Assembly: GCA_959347315.1 (NCBI GenBank)
Contig: OY365810.1
Span: 19,294,358 to 19,358,357, forward strand
From: Bimastos eiseni
Lineage: Eukaryota > Annelida > Clitellata > Crassiclitellata > Lumbricidae
DNA length: 64,000 nt
Direction of reading: 5' to 3'
This document shows, piece after piece, positions 54,362-64,000 of the stretch. Each line of letters starts with the position of its first letter. Position 1 is the stretch's first letter. The translations under genes were made by a program, and so were the position numbers. Under the pieces are notes generated by a model that was given only the letters and a program-made list of their open reading frames with translations, made no database searches and was not told where the DNA came from.

Positions 54362-56070
54362 TGGACAGGTTCAGTTCATGGGCCATGTCTTGAGTAGACA
54401 GAGGAAAAAGTTAAAGCCATAGAGAAACAAGAGAACTTGAAAGTGTGAGTGAAGTCAAAAGTTTACTGGGTTTGGTTAACTTTGTCTCTCGGTATATTCC
54501 GGACTTGTCAACAGTCAGTGAACCGTTAAGACAACTCGTGAAGAAGGACGCTCACTTCATATTTGGTTGCAAGCAAAAAGAGGCTTTTGCTGAGCTGAAG
54601 AACAGATTGAGTGAAGCAGAGACATTGGCTTATTTCAAGCAAGGTGCGCCGACGCAGGTGATTGCGGATGCCAGTCCAGTTGGCTTAGGAACTGTTTTAA
54701 TACAGGAAAAAAATGGATTGCAACGAGTGGTTTGCTATGCCAGTAAAAGTTTGAGTGCTATGGAAAGATGCTATTCACAGACAGAGAAGGAAGCATTGTC
54801 TTTAATATGGGCATGTGAACGATTTCACTTATATTTGTATGGGAAAGAATTTGAACTGGTTACAGATCATAAACCATTGGAAGTCACATACTCACCATGC
54901 TCAAAGCCTTCTGCAATAATTGAGAGATGGGTTTTACGGTTACAGTCGTACAACTTCAGAGTGAAATACATAGCAGGACGAGAAAACATTGCGGATGTCT
55001 TGTCCCGACTTTCAAGGAGTCCGGTGTTAGAGCATGATTCTGGAGATGAATACATCAAGTTTGTAATGGTTGCTTCTACACCCAAAGCTATGTCAACCAG
55101 GGAAATTGAGACATTGTCAGCACAAGACAAAGTAATTTGTGCCGTTAAGGAAAATTTGATACTACGAGATTGAGATTACGCGGACGGCTACGACCGATGG
55201 AGTCATAAGGAGCTTAAAACAGATCTTTGCAACTCATGGCATACCATATTCTATTACCAGTGATAATGGACCTCAGTTTATTTCGGAAGTGTTTTCAGAA
55301 TATCTGAGGAACAACGATATTGTCCATCACAGAATAACACCTTTATGGCCACAAGCAAATGGTGAGGTGGAGAGACAAAACCAGTTGTTGCTGCAAAGGA
55401 TCAAGATAGCACTAGGGGAAGAGAAAAACTGGAAAGATGAACTTCTGACATACTTGATTGCATACAGAACTACTCCGCATTCCACATTGGGAATTTCGCC
55501 AGCAGAAGCATTGTATGGATGGAAATTGAGGACGAAATTGCCGGACTGACGTCCATCTGTTATAGACGATGAAAGTATCAGAGATGAAGATCGACTAAAG
55601 AAGTTTAAAGGGAAAGAATACGCTGACGGCAGGAGAAGAGCAGTGGATACAGAGATATCTATTGCAGTTTTAGTGAAACAACCATACAAGAATAAGTTTA
55701 CGACACCATTCCAGACGAGACCGTATGTGGTCAAAAGTAAAGTGGGAAACTGTGTATCCGTAGAAAGTTCAGAAGGGGTTCTTTACAAGAGGAACATCAC
55801 ACATCTCAAGAAGTACGAATCACGATCCATACAAGAGGTAGTAGCAATTAAGAAGGAGAGGGAAACAAGACGAACGAATTGGATGAACAAAACAAGACTG
55901 TCGAACAGGAGGAACTAGATGAATGGAACAAGATTGACGAAGAGGATGACCCAGATCAACCAAATAAGATTCTTGAACTTGATGAGCCGAACAACATTGT
56001 TGAACCAAATGTAAACAGTGAACTGGATGAAGCAGCAGTCGAGGACTTTCCAGAACCATGTCGATGACCT
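54362..56070 (+). pseudogene. pol: Ty3/Gypsy fragment (RT end, RNase H, integrase) inserted in polymerase B
   Basis: Opens at the RT thumb (QFMGHVLS). The 242-codon frame 54445-55173 holds the rest of RT (SLLGLVNFVSRYIPDL) and RNase H (VIADASPVGLGTVLIQEKN, TEKEALSLIWACERFHLYLY, VTDHKPLE, ENIADVLSRLSR). An internal deletion near 55170 skips the first part of integrase. Then SITSDNGPQFISEVFSEYLR (catalytic Asp), PQANGEVERQNQLL (Glu), HSTLGISPAEALYGWKLRTK and a C-terminal tail through 55918, ending in an acidic stretch to 56070. It is a different Gypsy lineage from the 28-32 kb element. Confidence 0.88.
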
Positions 56071-56139
56071 TTATGAGCCAGGCTTAAAAAACAGGATTAA
56101 TGTTAATAATTTTTAATGACTATATCATTAAAAATTGTG

Positions 56140-56485
56140 CCTTACGATTGGATCTTTATCACGTATCTTTCTCTCCATACTCTTCTATCAAAGTTTTTTA
56201 ATATTTTACCGTGTGTCTTATGCACTCTTGCCGCTATGAACAATGACGGATTCTTTACAAGGTCACCCGAGTCCAAGTCAAAGATATCAACGACTATCAG
56301 ATTCGTTCTTATTTCTCTGAGATACATATATCTTGGATCGATCTCCTTTTGCTCTTTTCTGGTTTCTTCGTCTCTGGAATTATTCCTTTCTTAACCAGTA
56401 CACTTATAATTTCAGCTGTATTCATAACTGAACAAACTGTTAGACCGTGTTCTTTCATTAGTGATTTCAGTTCAGGGAGCTTCAT
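56140..56485 (-). pseudogene. SAP-like plus NUMOD-like small protein (copy C)
   Basis: The start at 56485 gives MKLPELKSLMKEHGLTVCSV, a SAP/Rho-N-like module, then IIPETKKPEKSKRR. After a shift, YLREIRTNLIVVDIFDLDSG and PSLFIAARVHKTHGKILKNF, RRVWRERYVI (56327-56142). The second part shows the NUMOD-like pattern (V-V-D-I-F-D-x-x-S-G, P-S-x-x-x-A) and retains a WRERY-type tail lacking in copy B. One frameshift separates the modules. Confidence 0.65.
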
Positions 56486-56511
56486 GTTTTTGTAATAGAA
56501 AATATTTTTCT

Positions 56512-57125
56512 TTAATATATGCTCATTTTCTGACTGTCTGATTGGAAGTTTAGCAATTTAGCTGAAATGACAACTGCATAAGCTTCCGTTCCAGCTGGCG
56601 CCGCAGCATTGAAAGTTGCCTTGATCTGGATGTCTACGACAGATAACTTTAACCGTTCGGATTGCTTACTTACATCGAAAACGAATAGCGGATGTAAATC
56701 CTTATAATCAGCCGGCATAATGTTGCTCTGAGTCACGAGCTGATCCATCCCATAGAATTTCTCGCTAAAGGTCGCGGCATCTCTATAAGCTCTCGAAAAT
56801 TGCTGATTCGGGAATGATAGATTGTAGTTGACTGCTGGGTATCTTTCTTGGTTCATCATCACATACATGTTCTTGATATCACAATGATCGAAAATTGATG
56901 GAATAGCTTCTTGATTGCCACTTCGATTCGTTTGAAATCCAATGATAATATACCTCAGTTTTTCCAGCGATGTCTTTACGCTAAACCGCCAACTAAATGT
57001 AGTAGATTGAGGAATGGTTATGGTATCGCATTGGTGAGCTCAATAGGCAACTGGCAGAGTAGCTTTTGATTCGATGGTTTTGTACAGCTGCATTCTTTCC
57101 ATATCGGATGGAATCACATGCGGCA
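56512..57125 (-). pseudogene. Polinton major capsid protein, C-terminal part (copy C)
   Basis: The frame 56868-56512 is clean: MYVMMNQERYPAVNYNLSFP, QQFSRAYRDAATFSEKFYGM, PLFVFDVSKQSERLKLSVVD, ending FQSDSQKMSIY. Upstream to about 57125 other frames carry VIPSDMERMQLYKTIESKA and FSWRFSVKTS. The N-terminal half is deleted and the sequence joins the conserved unknown gene directly. It aligns with 21908-22530 of copy B. Confidence 0.82.
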
Positions 57126-57887
57126 TAAACCTGTGGGATCTTGTGAGAGAACGACGACTCCTTCATCCGTTGAGAACTTTCCTTGTCGCGTTGAGAGCTT
57201 TCGTTCCAGCAACGGCTTAATTATTTTTAAATATTTTACACCTCTCGACGATTTAGGTTTATTCGGCTTATTCGGTAGATACAAGGCTACCCGTCGATTC
57301 GAGAATTTCCCAGTACTCGTCCAGATCGTTTTGACTGTATATCGACTCGTTTGGTTCCTGCATCGTCATCAATTCCCATAGCTCCGGAGTTCCCTTGTAG
57401 ATGGCATTACCCACCGTTATATCATCTCCTTCGATCAAGATTTGGCTGTTGCCGATGAAAAATTGACCACCTTTATTCCAAAGGTCATATCCGTTGACTT
57501 CTTGTTTGAAGCGTATTCTTTTACATACTTTGTAGCGATATCACCTAATTCCAAAGTTCTAATATCTGAAACTGGATCATCATCAAACACTTCTATCGAT
57601 GGATATTGTGGGAATTGAATCGCTTTCAACGATGTCAATATCGAGGCTGGCAATGCTCGAAGCACGGCAGTTGTTGCCATAGAGTTCTCTTTTATAGTAC
57701 CTAATTCTTTAGATATTCCAGACTGCGAGTCGATTATCGGTTTGTACGCTTTTGCTAATTCTCGCTGAAGCCCAATGTCCCCTATTTTCTCGGATAACGA
57801 ATCTTGTCTAATATTTTGCTTCATCTTGAGAAGGTTTTCGATGATGAAATTTCGCTTAGCTGGTTCTTTGATTTTTAGAAACGACAT
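57125..57887 (-). pseudogene. Conserved Polinton protein of unknown function (copy C)
   Basis: The likely start is the Met at 57887 (MSFLKIKEPAKRNFI), because it matches copy B; the longer upstream frame is AT-repeat. The frame is open to about 57470: IRQDSLSEKIGDIGLQRELA, ALPASILTSLKAIQFPQYPS, PVSDIRTLELGDIATKYVKE. A frameshift then leads to NKPNKPKSSRGVKYLKIIKP and RQGKFSTDEGVVVLSQDPTG, where it is cut by the deletion that joins it to the capsid remnant. Confidence 0.65.
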
Positions 57888-57907
57888 TTTTAACTTGGAA
57901 ACATAAT

Positions 57908-57966
57908 ATTTAAACGTAAAACATAAAACGTAAAACATAAAACGTAAAACATAAAAAGTAAAAACG
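57908..57966. repeat. 14 bp tandem repeat
   Basis: About four copies of ACATAAAACGTAAA directly upstream (minus-strand sense) of the conserved unknown gene, in its promoter region. Confidence 0.85.
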
Positions 57967-58041
57967 TAAATTTACATTCACTTTGTATTCAATACGTTTA
58001 TGAATCGGATAATGAGACATTTTATATAATCTTTTATTTTT

Positions 58042-58621
58042 TTAAAATAACAATCCGAGAAATGGAATGTTTTTAAACGGTGAATTTGGTCCAAGGATAA
58101 GTCCTTCACCATTTTTTACCAATCCAGAACCTGTTTTCAGATACAGACCTTCTCCTACACTATCAAGTCCAGAACCTTGGTATGGCTTCAAGTATAAGCC
58201 CTGCCCTTGCTGCACTATCTTGTAGTTTTTACCACGGCTATTGAGATATATCGCGCCACCCGTTCCGGTGACTTTATCTATGACTTTTGAACCAGCTGCT
58301 GCACCTATTCCTGTTAATGCACATGTTGCTGCTAAGCTCGGTAACACGCTCGATAGCAGAAATTTACCCGCAGTTGCTAGAAACGGTAATATAGCGCCAA
58401 TAAACTTCAACTTTGGCGTTATGTATTAATTGCATTTTACTCATTTTGATAGTCACGCCTTTTCCACCCTGATATGCCTTAGCTAACTTGTTGAGTTGTG
58501 CTTGGGTAGGAGCTAACACATGGTTTCCATTTAAATCGTTGTGCTTTAATCCAATGCTAGCACCAGTCCCCGCTTGTAGCGATTTTTTCTTTTTGTCCTT
58601 CTGAAATATTAACTTTGACAT
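58042..58621 (-). pseudogene. Small basic then hydrophobic/Gly-rich virion candidate (copy C)
   Basis: MSKLIFQKDKKKKSLQAGTG opens a lysine-rich part containing LNKLAKAYQGGKGVTIKMSK. Near 58415 the product passes to a second frame (58410-58042): KFIGAILPFLATAGKFLLSS, ALTGIGAAAGSKVIDKVTGT, then repeated GEGLYLK/GLYLKP motifs (GQGLYLKPYQGSGLD, GEGLYLKTGSG, GEGLILGPNSPF) and a hydrophobic end IPFLGLLF. About 190 codons in all. The repeats and terminal hydrophobic segment suggest a capsid-cement or membrane-active virion protein; the function is inferred. Confidence 0.62.
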
Positions 58622-58648
58622 TTATGTATCTACTCATTTTATATCAAA

Positions 58649-59311
58649 CTATAAAATCTTGAAAGCCTCTCTTATATGAAATCTTATTGATAATTTCTCG
58701 CCTTGTAGATTAATTTGTTGACCATTTTGGTCTGTGGGAGCGGTTTCCATTACCGAAATCGTGGATAGGGTGATTGGAAGGTATATCAAATTCCTCGGCA
58801 TTGCGATAATCTTGTAACCAAGCCCTACATTCTGGAAAAAGGAATACCAGTAGTTCCGTTGCTATAGAATGCTCAGTAGTTCCGTTGCTATAGAATGCTC
58901 CAATGATATCGCTCGTTATTGTCAGATTATTGATACTCTTTATGTCCACTATATTCTCTGATTTCTGGTACCCTGCTATATTCCGTCGCCTGTCGAAACC
59001 GAGGACCTTCCCTATAAGAGTTTAACGCCCAAAAATCGACCATGTAATTATCCGTTATATGAACAACAGTCTTCAACGTATTGCTGTTTGGTTCAATCTT
59101 AATATTGAATGCGTCATTAACCATATCATAATGCTCGTTTTCTTTCACGATTCTCTGCATGTATTCGTTAATATCAGTTATTTCATAGCAGCCTTCAGGA
59201 ATGGTTATGGTTATCCCCATATCCCCATTATTCGGTGAATACGTAAAAGCTGTTGTTCGTCGCGTTGATGTTTGGAAAAGAAAAATACGTTTCCAGATTG
59301 ATCAGAGCCAT
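58649..59311 (-). pseudogene. Penton-like minor capsid protein (copy C)
   Basis: Starts MALINLETYFSFPNINATNN at 59311, shifts after 27 codons, and continues MGITITIPEGCYEITDINEY, IKIEPNSNTLKTVVHITDNY and MVDFWALNSY (59220-59060). After another shift come KSINNLTITSDIIGAFYSNG (58940) and an end in REAFKIL with a stop at 58649. A 26 bp tandem duplication (58849-58900) adds a further frameshift. About 220 codons, as expected for the family. Confidence 0.78.
58849..58900. repeat. 26 bp perfect tandem duplication
   Basis: AGTAGTTCCGTTGCTATAGA plus ATGCTC occurs twice back to back (58849-58874, 58875-58900). As 26 is not a multiple of three, it shifts the penton-like frame. Confidence 0.95.
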
Positions 59312-59332
59312 TTCATAATTTTTAACCTTTAT

Positions 59333-59977
59333 CGAACTGAATCAACGGATTGAATCGAGTCCTTATTCGGGAACTTATTTCACTCAGTAAAATGTAGAAC
59401 GGTGACTTTGGGTCCGTGTAACAAGCGGTGTTGTCTGTCTCGGTAGTTTGAAATAATTCTGTGCGAGGTAGAAGCAGTCAACGTTACTATGCCTTCCCCG
59501 GATGTAGTAGGTCTCGCATTTATTTTGTTTTTCTAACTGTAAATCATCGAAAATCATCAAGTTTTTGTTGTCACGGTTCAAGTCTCTCGGATCTGGCACG
59601 TCTTACGTCGAGACGTGCCAGATTCAAAGAACTTGGAAGAAATATCAGATTTTTTATCCGAGTGTTTAGCCATTACCTCAACAACGAATGCCGGTGAAAC
59701 ATTTAGTCTCATGACCTCATCGTGGCAACTGAATAACCCGATGATGGATTCTTTCGGTATTTTTTCTGCGAATGCTTTCTTGAGTATTTTATACTCTGGT
59801 TGAAAGAGAGATCTTCCGAATACTTGCAGATTGTCGTAGTCTAACCATCCGGGTCTAAGAAGTAGGTCCAACAATAGAGTCTTCTTGCCTACAATTAACC
59901 CTCTTATACTTCTGGGTAAAAGAGGATTGTTGAATCTCTTCGGTAATATATCGTTCCACGATAAATCTGACTTCCAT
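59333..59977 (-). pseudogene. Polinton packaging ATPase (FtsK/A32-like)
   Basis: The expected N-terminus lies near 59977, where the only ATG is out of frame with KSDLSWNDILPKRFNNPLLP. The P-loop region reads RGLIVGKKTLLLDLLLRPGW, shorter than a normal G-x4-GKT loop, so Walker A seems to have lost about four residues. Then NLQVFGRSLFQPEYKIL, Walker B as NLMIFDDLQLEKQN (59555) and YYIRGRHSNVDCFYLAQNYF (sensor/arginine-finger region). A 13 bp fold-back at 59591-59623 breaks the frame. The family powers DNA packaging into the capsid. Confidence 0.82.
59591..59623. repeat. Perfect 13 bp hairpin inside the ATPase gene
   Basis: ATCTGGCACGTCT (59591-59603) pairs with AGACGTGCCAGAT (59611-59623) around TACGTCG. 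It interrupts the ATPase frame between CQIRET and PDPRDLNRD. Confidence 0.92.
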
Positions 59978-60009
59978 TTTAAATATAAATATTTTGTATG
60001 TAAAAAAGA
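59978..60009. promoter_or_regulatory. 32 bp divergent intergenic region (ATPase / integrase gene)
   Basis: Only 32 bp of A/T separate the minus-strand ATPase start (59977) from the plus-strand ATG at 60010. It contains AAATATAAATATTTT, readable as a TATA-like box on both strands. A shared bidirectional core promoter is inferred. Confidence 0.4.
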
Positions 60010-61450
60010 ATGTATTGCGTAAAGTGTAAAACTCGTACTGAAACTAAAAATATTAAAAATGTCACAACGAAGAATGGAAGGTTAATGCTTAGAGGAACAT
60101 GTGATGTGTGTGGAAAAACAAAGACGCAATTCGTGAAAGCAGCACAAGGCTCCGATCTGGTCGCATCTCTAAATTCAGTTACAAGTGGTATTAAGTTACC
60201 ATGGGCTAAATTTCCAGGTGAGATTCATTTGCCAGGTCATCAGTTTACGGGACCTGGAACTAGACTTGACTTGAGGTTGAATCCTGATGGCTGTCCTAAA
60301 GAATGGTCGAAACCTGTTGATAGAGTCAACAACGCTGCATATCATCACGATTTAGCTTACAACCAGCACTCCGATACAGCTTCTAGGAATGTCGCCGAAA
60401 GAGCGATGGTTAATGAGTTGAATAATATTCCTAATCCTAGTTTAGGGGAGCATATAGAGAGATCTTTAGTCAAACCAATATTATCGACTAAAGCGAGTCT
60501 CGGGTTAGGTTTAAAAAGCTCAAAATTACAACCCACTTTGAAATGGACCGACCAACTCGCGAATGAGTTACATAAGCCTGTAGTAAGACGTTTTAGGAAG
60601 AGGAAGGTGTATGTTGGTGGAATAGATGAAATATGGACGACTGATTTGGTGGATATGCAGGCTTTTGCGAAAGATAATGATGGTGTGAAATATTTGCTAA
60701 CCGTAATTGATGTGTTTTCCAAGTACGATTGGATCGTGCCATTAAATGATAAGAGTGGGAAATCGACGGCTGAAGGTAAGATACTCGCGAGCAGCGGAAC
60801 AAAACCAGAAAAACATTGGGTAGATAAAGGTTAAGAATTTTACAATAAAGACTTTAAGAAACTGATTGAGTTGTATTCGACCGAGAATGAAGAAAAATCG
60901 TGCGTTATCGAACGATGGAATAGAATGATGAGAGAGAAAATGTTTAAGTACGTTACATCTAATTCGACTAGAAGATATATCGATGTATTAGGCGCTATGA
61001 CTGGTAATTACAATGAGAATAGGCATAGTTTGTTAAAATGACACCATCTGAAAGGTTAGCATGAAAGTGAATGAGAAGGCAGTATGTTTGAATTTGTTCG
61101 GTGACGAGATCTCAGAACCCATTTTACCTAAGTTATCGATTGGAGATAAGGTTAGAATAACGAAGAAAACGAATATATTTGAAAAAGGTTATACACCGAA
61201 ATGGTCGGAGGAGGGGTTTACAGTATCTCAGATTCAGTACAAGGATCCTCCAACTTATAAAATTACTGATTATAATGGTGAGGAAATACAGGGCTCATTT
61301 TACGAACAGAAGCTACAGAAGACTACTCAAGAAATATTTAGAATTGAAAAGGTTATCAAGAAACGCGATAACAAGTCGCTGGTGAAATGGCTCGGTTACC
61401 CTGAATCATTTAATTCTTGGATTGATAATAAGGATTTAGTGTCCATGTGA
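60010..61450 (+). pseudogene. Zinc ribbon-phospholipase A2-integrase-chromodomain gene
   Basis: The 274-codon frame from 60010 has a zinc ribbon (Cys 3, 6, 31, 34), then a viral PLA2-like domain with calcium-loop FTGPGTRLD (79-87) and the HDxxY active site in AAYHHDLAYNQ (His113, Asp114, Tyr117). A retroviral-type integrase core follows without a stop, with the first Asp at 212 (EIWTTDLVDM). An in-frame TAA at 60832 falls in the second-Asp motif (WVDKG stop EFYN). The same frame continues to the Glu (SCVIERWNR) and a shift near 61040. A last frame (61061-61450) encodes an SH3-like domain (ISEPILPKLSIGDKVRITKK) and chromodomain (IEKVIKKRDNKSLVKWLGYP, SWIDNKDL). Confidence 0.88.
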
Positions 61451-64000
61451 TCATCACTGCAGATTCATTCGGTTTACGCAACACAAATGAAATCGCTGTA
61501 CATTCATTACCATATGATGGTCGACGTGGGTTGCAGAGTTGGATCTAATTAACTTACTCAACCGGATTTAAGACCATCGATTCAATCCTCGCCTTTTTCC
61601 GCTTATTAACAGCGTGTATGGAACGCCAAAGGGACCATAAAATCGTTTAGTAAAGCTGCCTACGCTGTTTTAATGATGCGAGTTTCTAATTAGTAGCAAC
61701 AGCCATGTGATTATGAATGTACACATCGCATGACATTTTGTCAGCTTTTAGAACATTCTAGAATGATGGGGGCGTCGTTAGGTATAAGATAATGTAGTGT
61801 GACTGGGCTAACTTGTGTCACAGATCTACTTTGCTGTCACACGGTCACAGGAGCTGTCACAAACTGGGAACATGGCTGGACATGAAGAAACGTTCAAAAT
61901 CTTTATGCAGAGTCTACTCGTTGAAAGGCCTAATAACATAAGGGCGAAGAAACAGGAACTCGTACGCGTATGAGATAAAATCCGAAAGGTGAGAGCACAG
62001 GAGGGAATGCAGAAACAACAACTAAGAGAGATGGTGGCTTCTATATGCGAACGGCTAAGGAAGTCACGTTCTTGAAAAGCGAGTTTATTCGTCTCCGGGC
62101 AGAGATTAGTTCTCTGAACGATGAAGCAGTTGACTGCTAGACCAACAACCTATCATATCTCTGTCTACAGCGACGACTTAATGTATGGCAAGCGGTTCAT
62201 TCTGTAACCGTGATTATTCTAAACATTACGTTACAATAGATAAACTTGAATAGTATATATACAGATCATTATTATACATTCAGATTAGCTGAGCATTCGC
62301 TAATACAGACAGTATAGGTTCTATCAATCACTCACATAGGCTCTAGTGTAACTAGCATTTACAGTCAGCCCACATTGTAGTAACACCTTGAGTGGTCAGT
62401 AGCTGACCAATCAAAGTAGTCTGTTCTAGGATAGGCCAGTTTCCTCTTTGGCTGAGGAAAGTGACTTATAAGCTGTAACACTGTTAGGAACGAGGCAGTC
62501 TGACTTCCGAAGAATTCTAGTTATCTTTGTCAGGCTTGTCAACTCGCATCATCTTAGGGTTTGGACATTATCATCTCACCCATACTCGTATTAGTAAATA
62601 TGTGTAACTGTTATGTATTAGTCATAATCATCATATATATTATTATTATATCTGCTCTGTATTTAATAAAGATAGTTGTATCCGAACTGCCTCTTCATGT
62701 GTAGCTAGGTTCCCCTAATGTAATCAAACTTACTAATCATTTAATATAATAGTAGAGATAGTTTTAGTCGAACCCTCAGCATTCTTACAATTTTAATACT
62801 ATCATCTAGTAGGTTCTACACTATATATCAACCCGTTGGTCTTTCGCCATATGTCGTCTTGGTTAATCTTTTCTGATATATATCGTGTCACTTATCTGAA
62901 TACCTAGCCAATCTATAGGTATAAGGAATTACCTTACAGACAATTAGCTAAGCCACGATATCAGCCAGATGAAGTATCTACCAACAGGAAATTATGGGTG
63001 AACTTAGCAACTCGCACGAGAGGTTTAAAATATAACGAAATAAATTGTTTTATTAACACGTAAACGATAACTCTAATAATAATCAAAAGACTTTAGAAAT
63101 GAACATTAAACTTAATCTGCACAGCGTGTTTAGATGACCTAGTATACAAGCTTTAAGAGTTCTTTCACTTATACACGATCACGCTGATAATGAGTTTGTA
63201 TATATAAAGTTGATAATCAATTACTCAGTTTGAGATTTCAGAATAATAATAATAAATATATGAATAATTTTATCTAGATAATGACACAGTTACCGTCTAC
63301 GTTCAATAGCGGAGTTCACCAATGCATCACTAGCGGCAGTCTTCCCAAGATCTTAATCTACTTGACTATACCTTAACGAACCCACGGACAACGAGCGATT
63401 CCAACCAGACAGGCCCTTTGTCTTTAGTGCGCGGCTATTTTATACCGAATCTCGTAGTCAGACAGAGCGGCAGTGCGGTCAGACCGAGCAGCGGAGTCAG
63501 CCGAATCTGAGGGACCTGATCCAAGAATACTGTTCCTCTAGTAAGCCTGACCTGTGAAACAGACTGCCAGGCCACCCAGTTCTGACCAACCAGATATAAG
63601 AACACCACCGACAATGTATCCAACGAGCCACTAGTTCTGACCTCTGAAGCCGGCCGAATACCTTTACTAAAAATACAGGCCGTCAGACCAACTAATATCA
63701 TCACTAGTGCACAAGCAATGACTACCTATAGTGACCCAGATCTAGCCTTAAGCAATGCCTCCATGGAGTGGTCTGTCTAACGTAGCATTATATTGACCCT
63801 ATGATAATACTAATGATATTTTTTAAAGAGGCGTAAATAAAACAGTCATTTCGTATGGGAAACAAATTGTTTATGTATGGTTAAAACGGCTTTCCATATT
63901 TTGTGAACAGTGTATTTAATTTCACAGTCGTTGTTATAAGCGTTTTTACATTGTATGCAACAGCATAGTGATATAAAACATTTTGTAAACGGAACATGGC
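61451..64000. other. No recognisable gene
   Basis: AT-rich flank with no recognisable domain. A helical Lys/Glu-rich stretch starting MAGHEETFKIFMQ (61872) runs 33 codons to a stop. A 577 bp segment at 62213-62789 begins TG, ends CA and holds TATA- and AATAAA-like signals, but it has no partner. The 89-codon minus frame 63704-63435 matches nothing I know. The right Polinton terminus should be in the first part of this stretch, but I found no inverse of it near 51.6-52.0 kb. Confidence 0.4.

Larger units (their letters stand above)
51933..61450. mobile_element. Polinton/Maverick copy C (best preserved)
   Basis: Runs from a TATA candidate and polymerase B (+), interrupted by a Gypsy fragment, through minus-strand SAP/NUMOD-like, major capsid (C-terminal part), conserved unknown, small virion candidate, penton-like and ATPase genes to a plus-strand PLA2-integrase-chromodomain gene. 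Protease, fibre-like gene, polymerase C-terminus, PX-like gene and the capsid N-terminus are missing: the first three presumably through the Gypsy event, the last two through a deletion at about 57125. I could not find terminal inverted repeats at either side. Confidence 0.9.

Noticed and set aside
51600..62000. Search for Polinton terminal inverted repeats flanking copy C
   Set aside because: I compared 51591-52000 with 61451-62200 by eye and found no inverse match. The termini may be lost or outside what can be matched without alignment.
62213..62789. LTR-like stretch (TGTAAC...TTACA, TATA-like and AATAAA signals)
   Set aside because: No second LTR in the window, no matching target-site duplication at its edges and no adjacent gag/pol, so it remains an AT-rich coincidence.
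63435..63704. 89-codon minus-strand frame near the right edge
   Set aside because: No domain, no neighbour of known type and no repeat copy; length is within chance for this composition.

Overview
This window is eukaryotic, repeat-dominated DNA, most likely from an aquatic invertebrate animal. I infer this from non-LTR and Ty3/Gypsy retrotransposon relics of kinds common in marine invertebrates, a tRNA-derived CORE-SINE, long tetranucleotide satellites and Polinton/Maverick (adintovirus-like) elements. The phylum cannot be fixed from the sequence. I recognise no intact host gene, no rRNA or tRNA gene and no CRISPR array. Nearly every long open frame is a piece of a mobile element, and almost all are broken by stops, frameshifts or deletions.

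Layout. 1-13415 is a giant inverted repeat: arm 1-4823, spacer 4824-8594, arm 8595-13415. The left arm runs into the window edge. A third copy lies in direct orientation to the right arm at 15598-19671. From its outer end, each copy carries a Gypsy fragment (arms only), a LINE reverse-transcriptase relic, an AT-rich cruciform block, about 1.8 kb of unrecognised DNA and the 5' part of a Polinton DNA polymerase gene. The spacer holds further Polinton pieces and a 1.1 kb AATG/AATT satellite. 12893-14893 is a Gypsy relic containing a CORE-SINE.

19838-27075 and 51933-61450 are two further degraded Polintons sharing one architecture. The plus strand carries polymerase B, then protease and a fibre-like gene (both lost from the second). 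The minus strand then carries a SAP/NUMOD-like small protein, major capsid, PX-like protein (lost from the second), a conserved unknown, a small basic/glycine-rich virion candidate, a penton-like minor capsid and an ATPase (lost from the first). The plus strand ends with an integrase, which in the second element is fused to an N-terminal zinc ribbon and a parvovirus-type phospholipase A2 domain and followed by a chromodomain. Together these genes would supply protein-primed replication, capsid building and packaging, and integration. A Gypsy fragment has landed in the polymerase gene of the 52-61 kb element.

28379-31951 is a longer Gypsy element (gag, protease, RT, RNase H; no integrase core or LTR pair seen). 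34-51 kb is a graveyard of LINE fragments (CR1/L2-like, and a family ending in a restriction-endonuclease-like domain), a pogo/Tigger-like relic, small DNA transposons and minisatellites. It includes three elements of about 0.8 kb whose inverted ends are tandem arrays of a GGACATAAGCCCC-like unit. 61.45-64 kb is AT-rich with nothing I can name.
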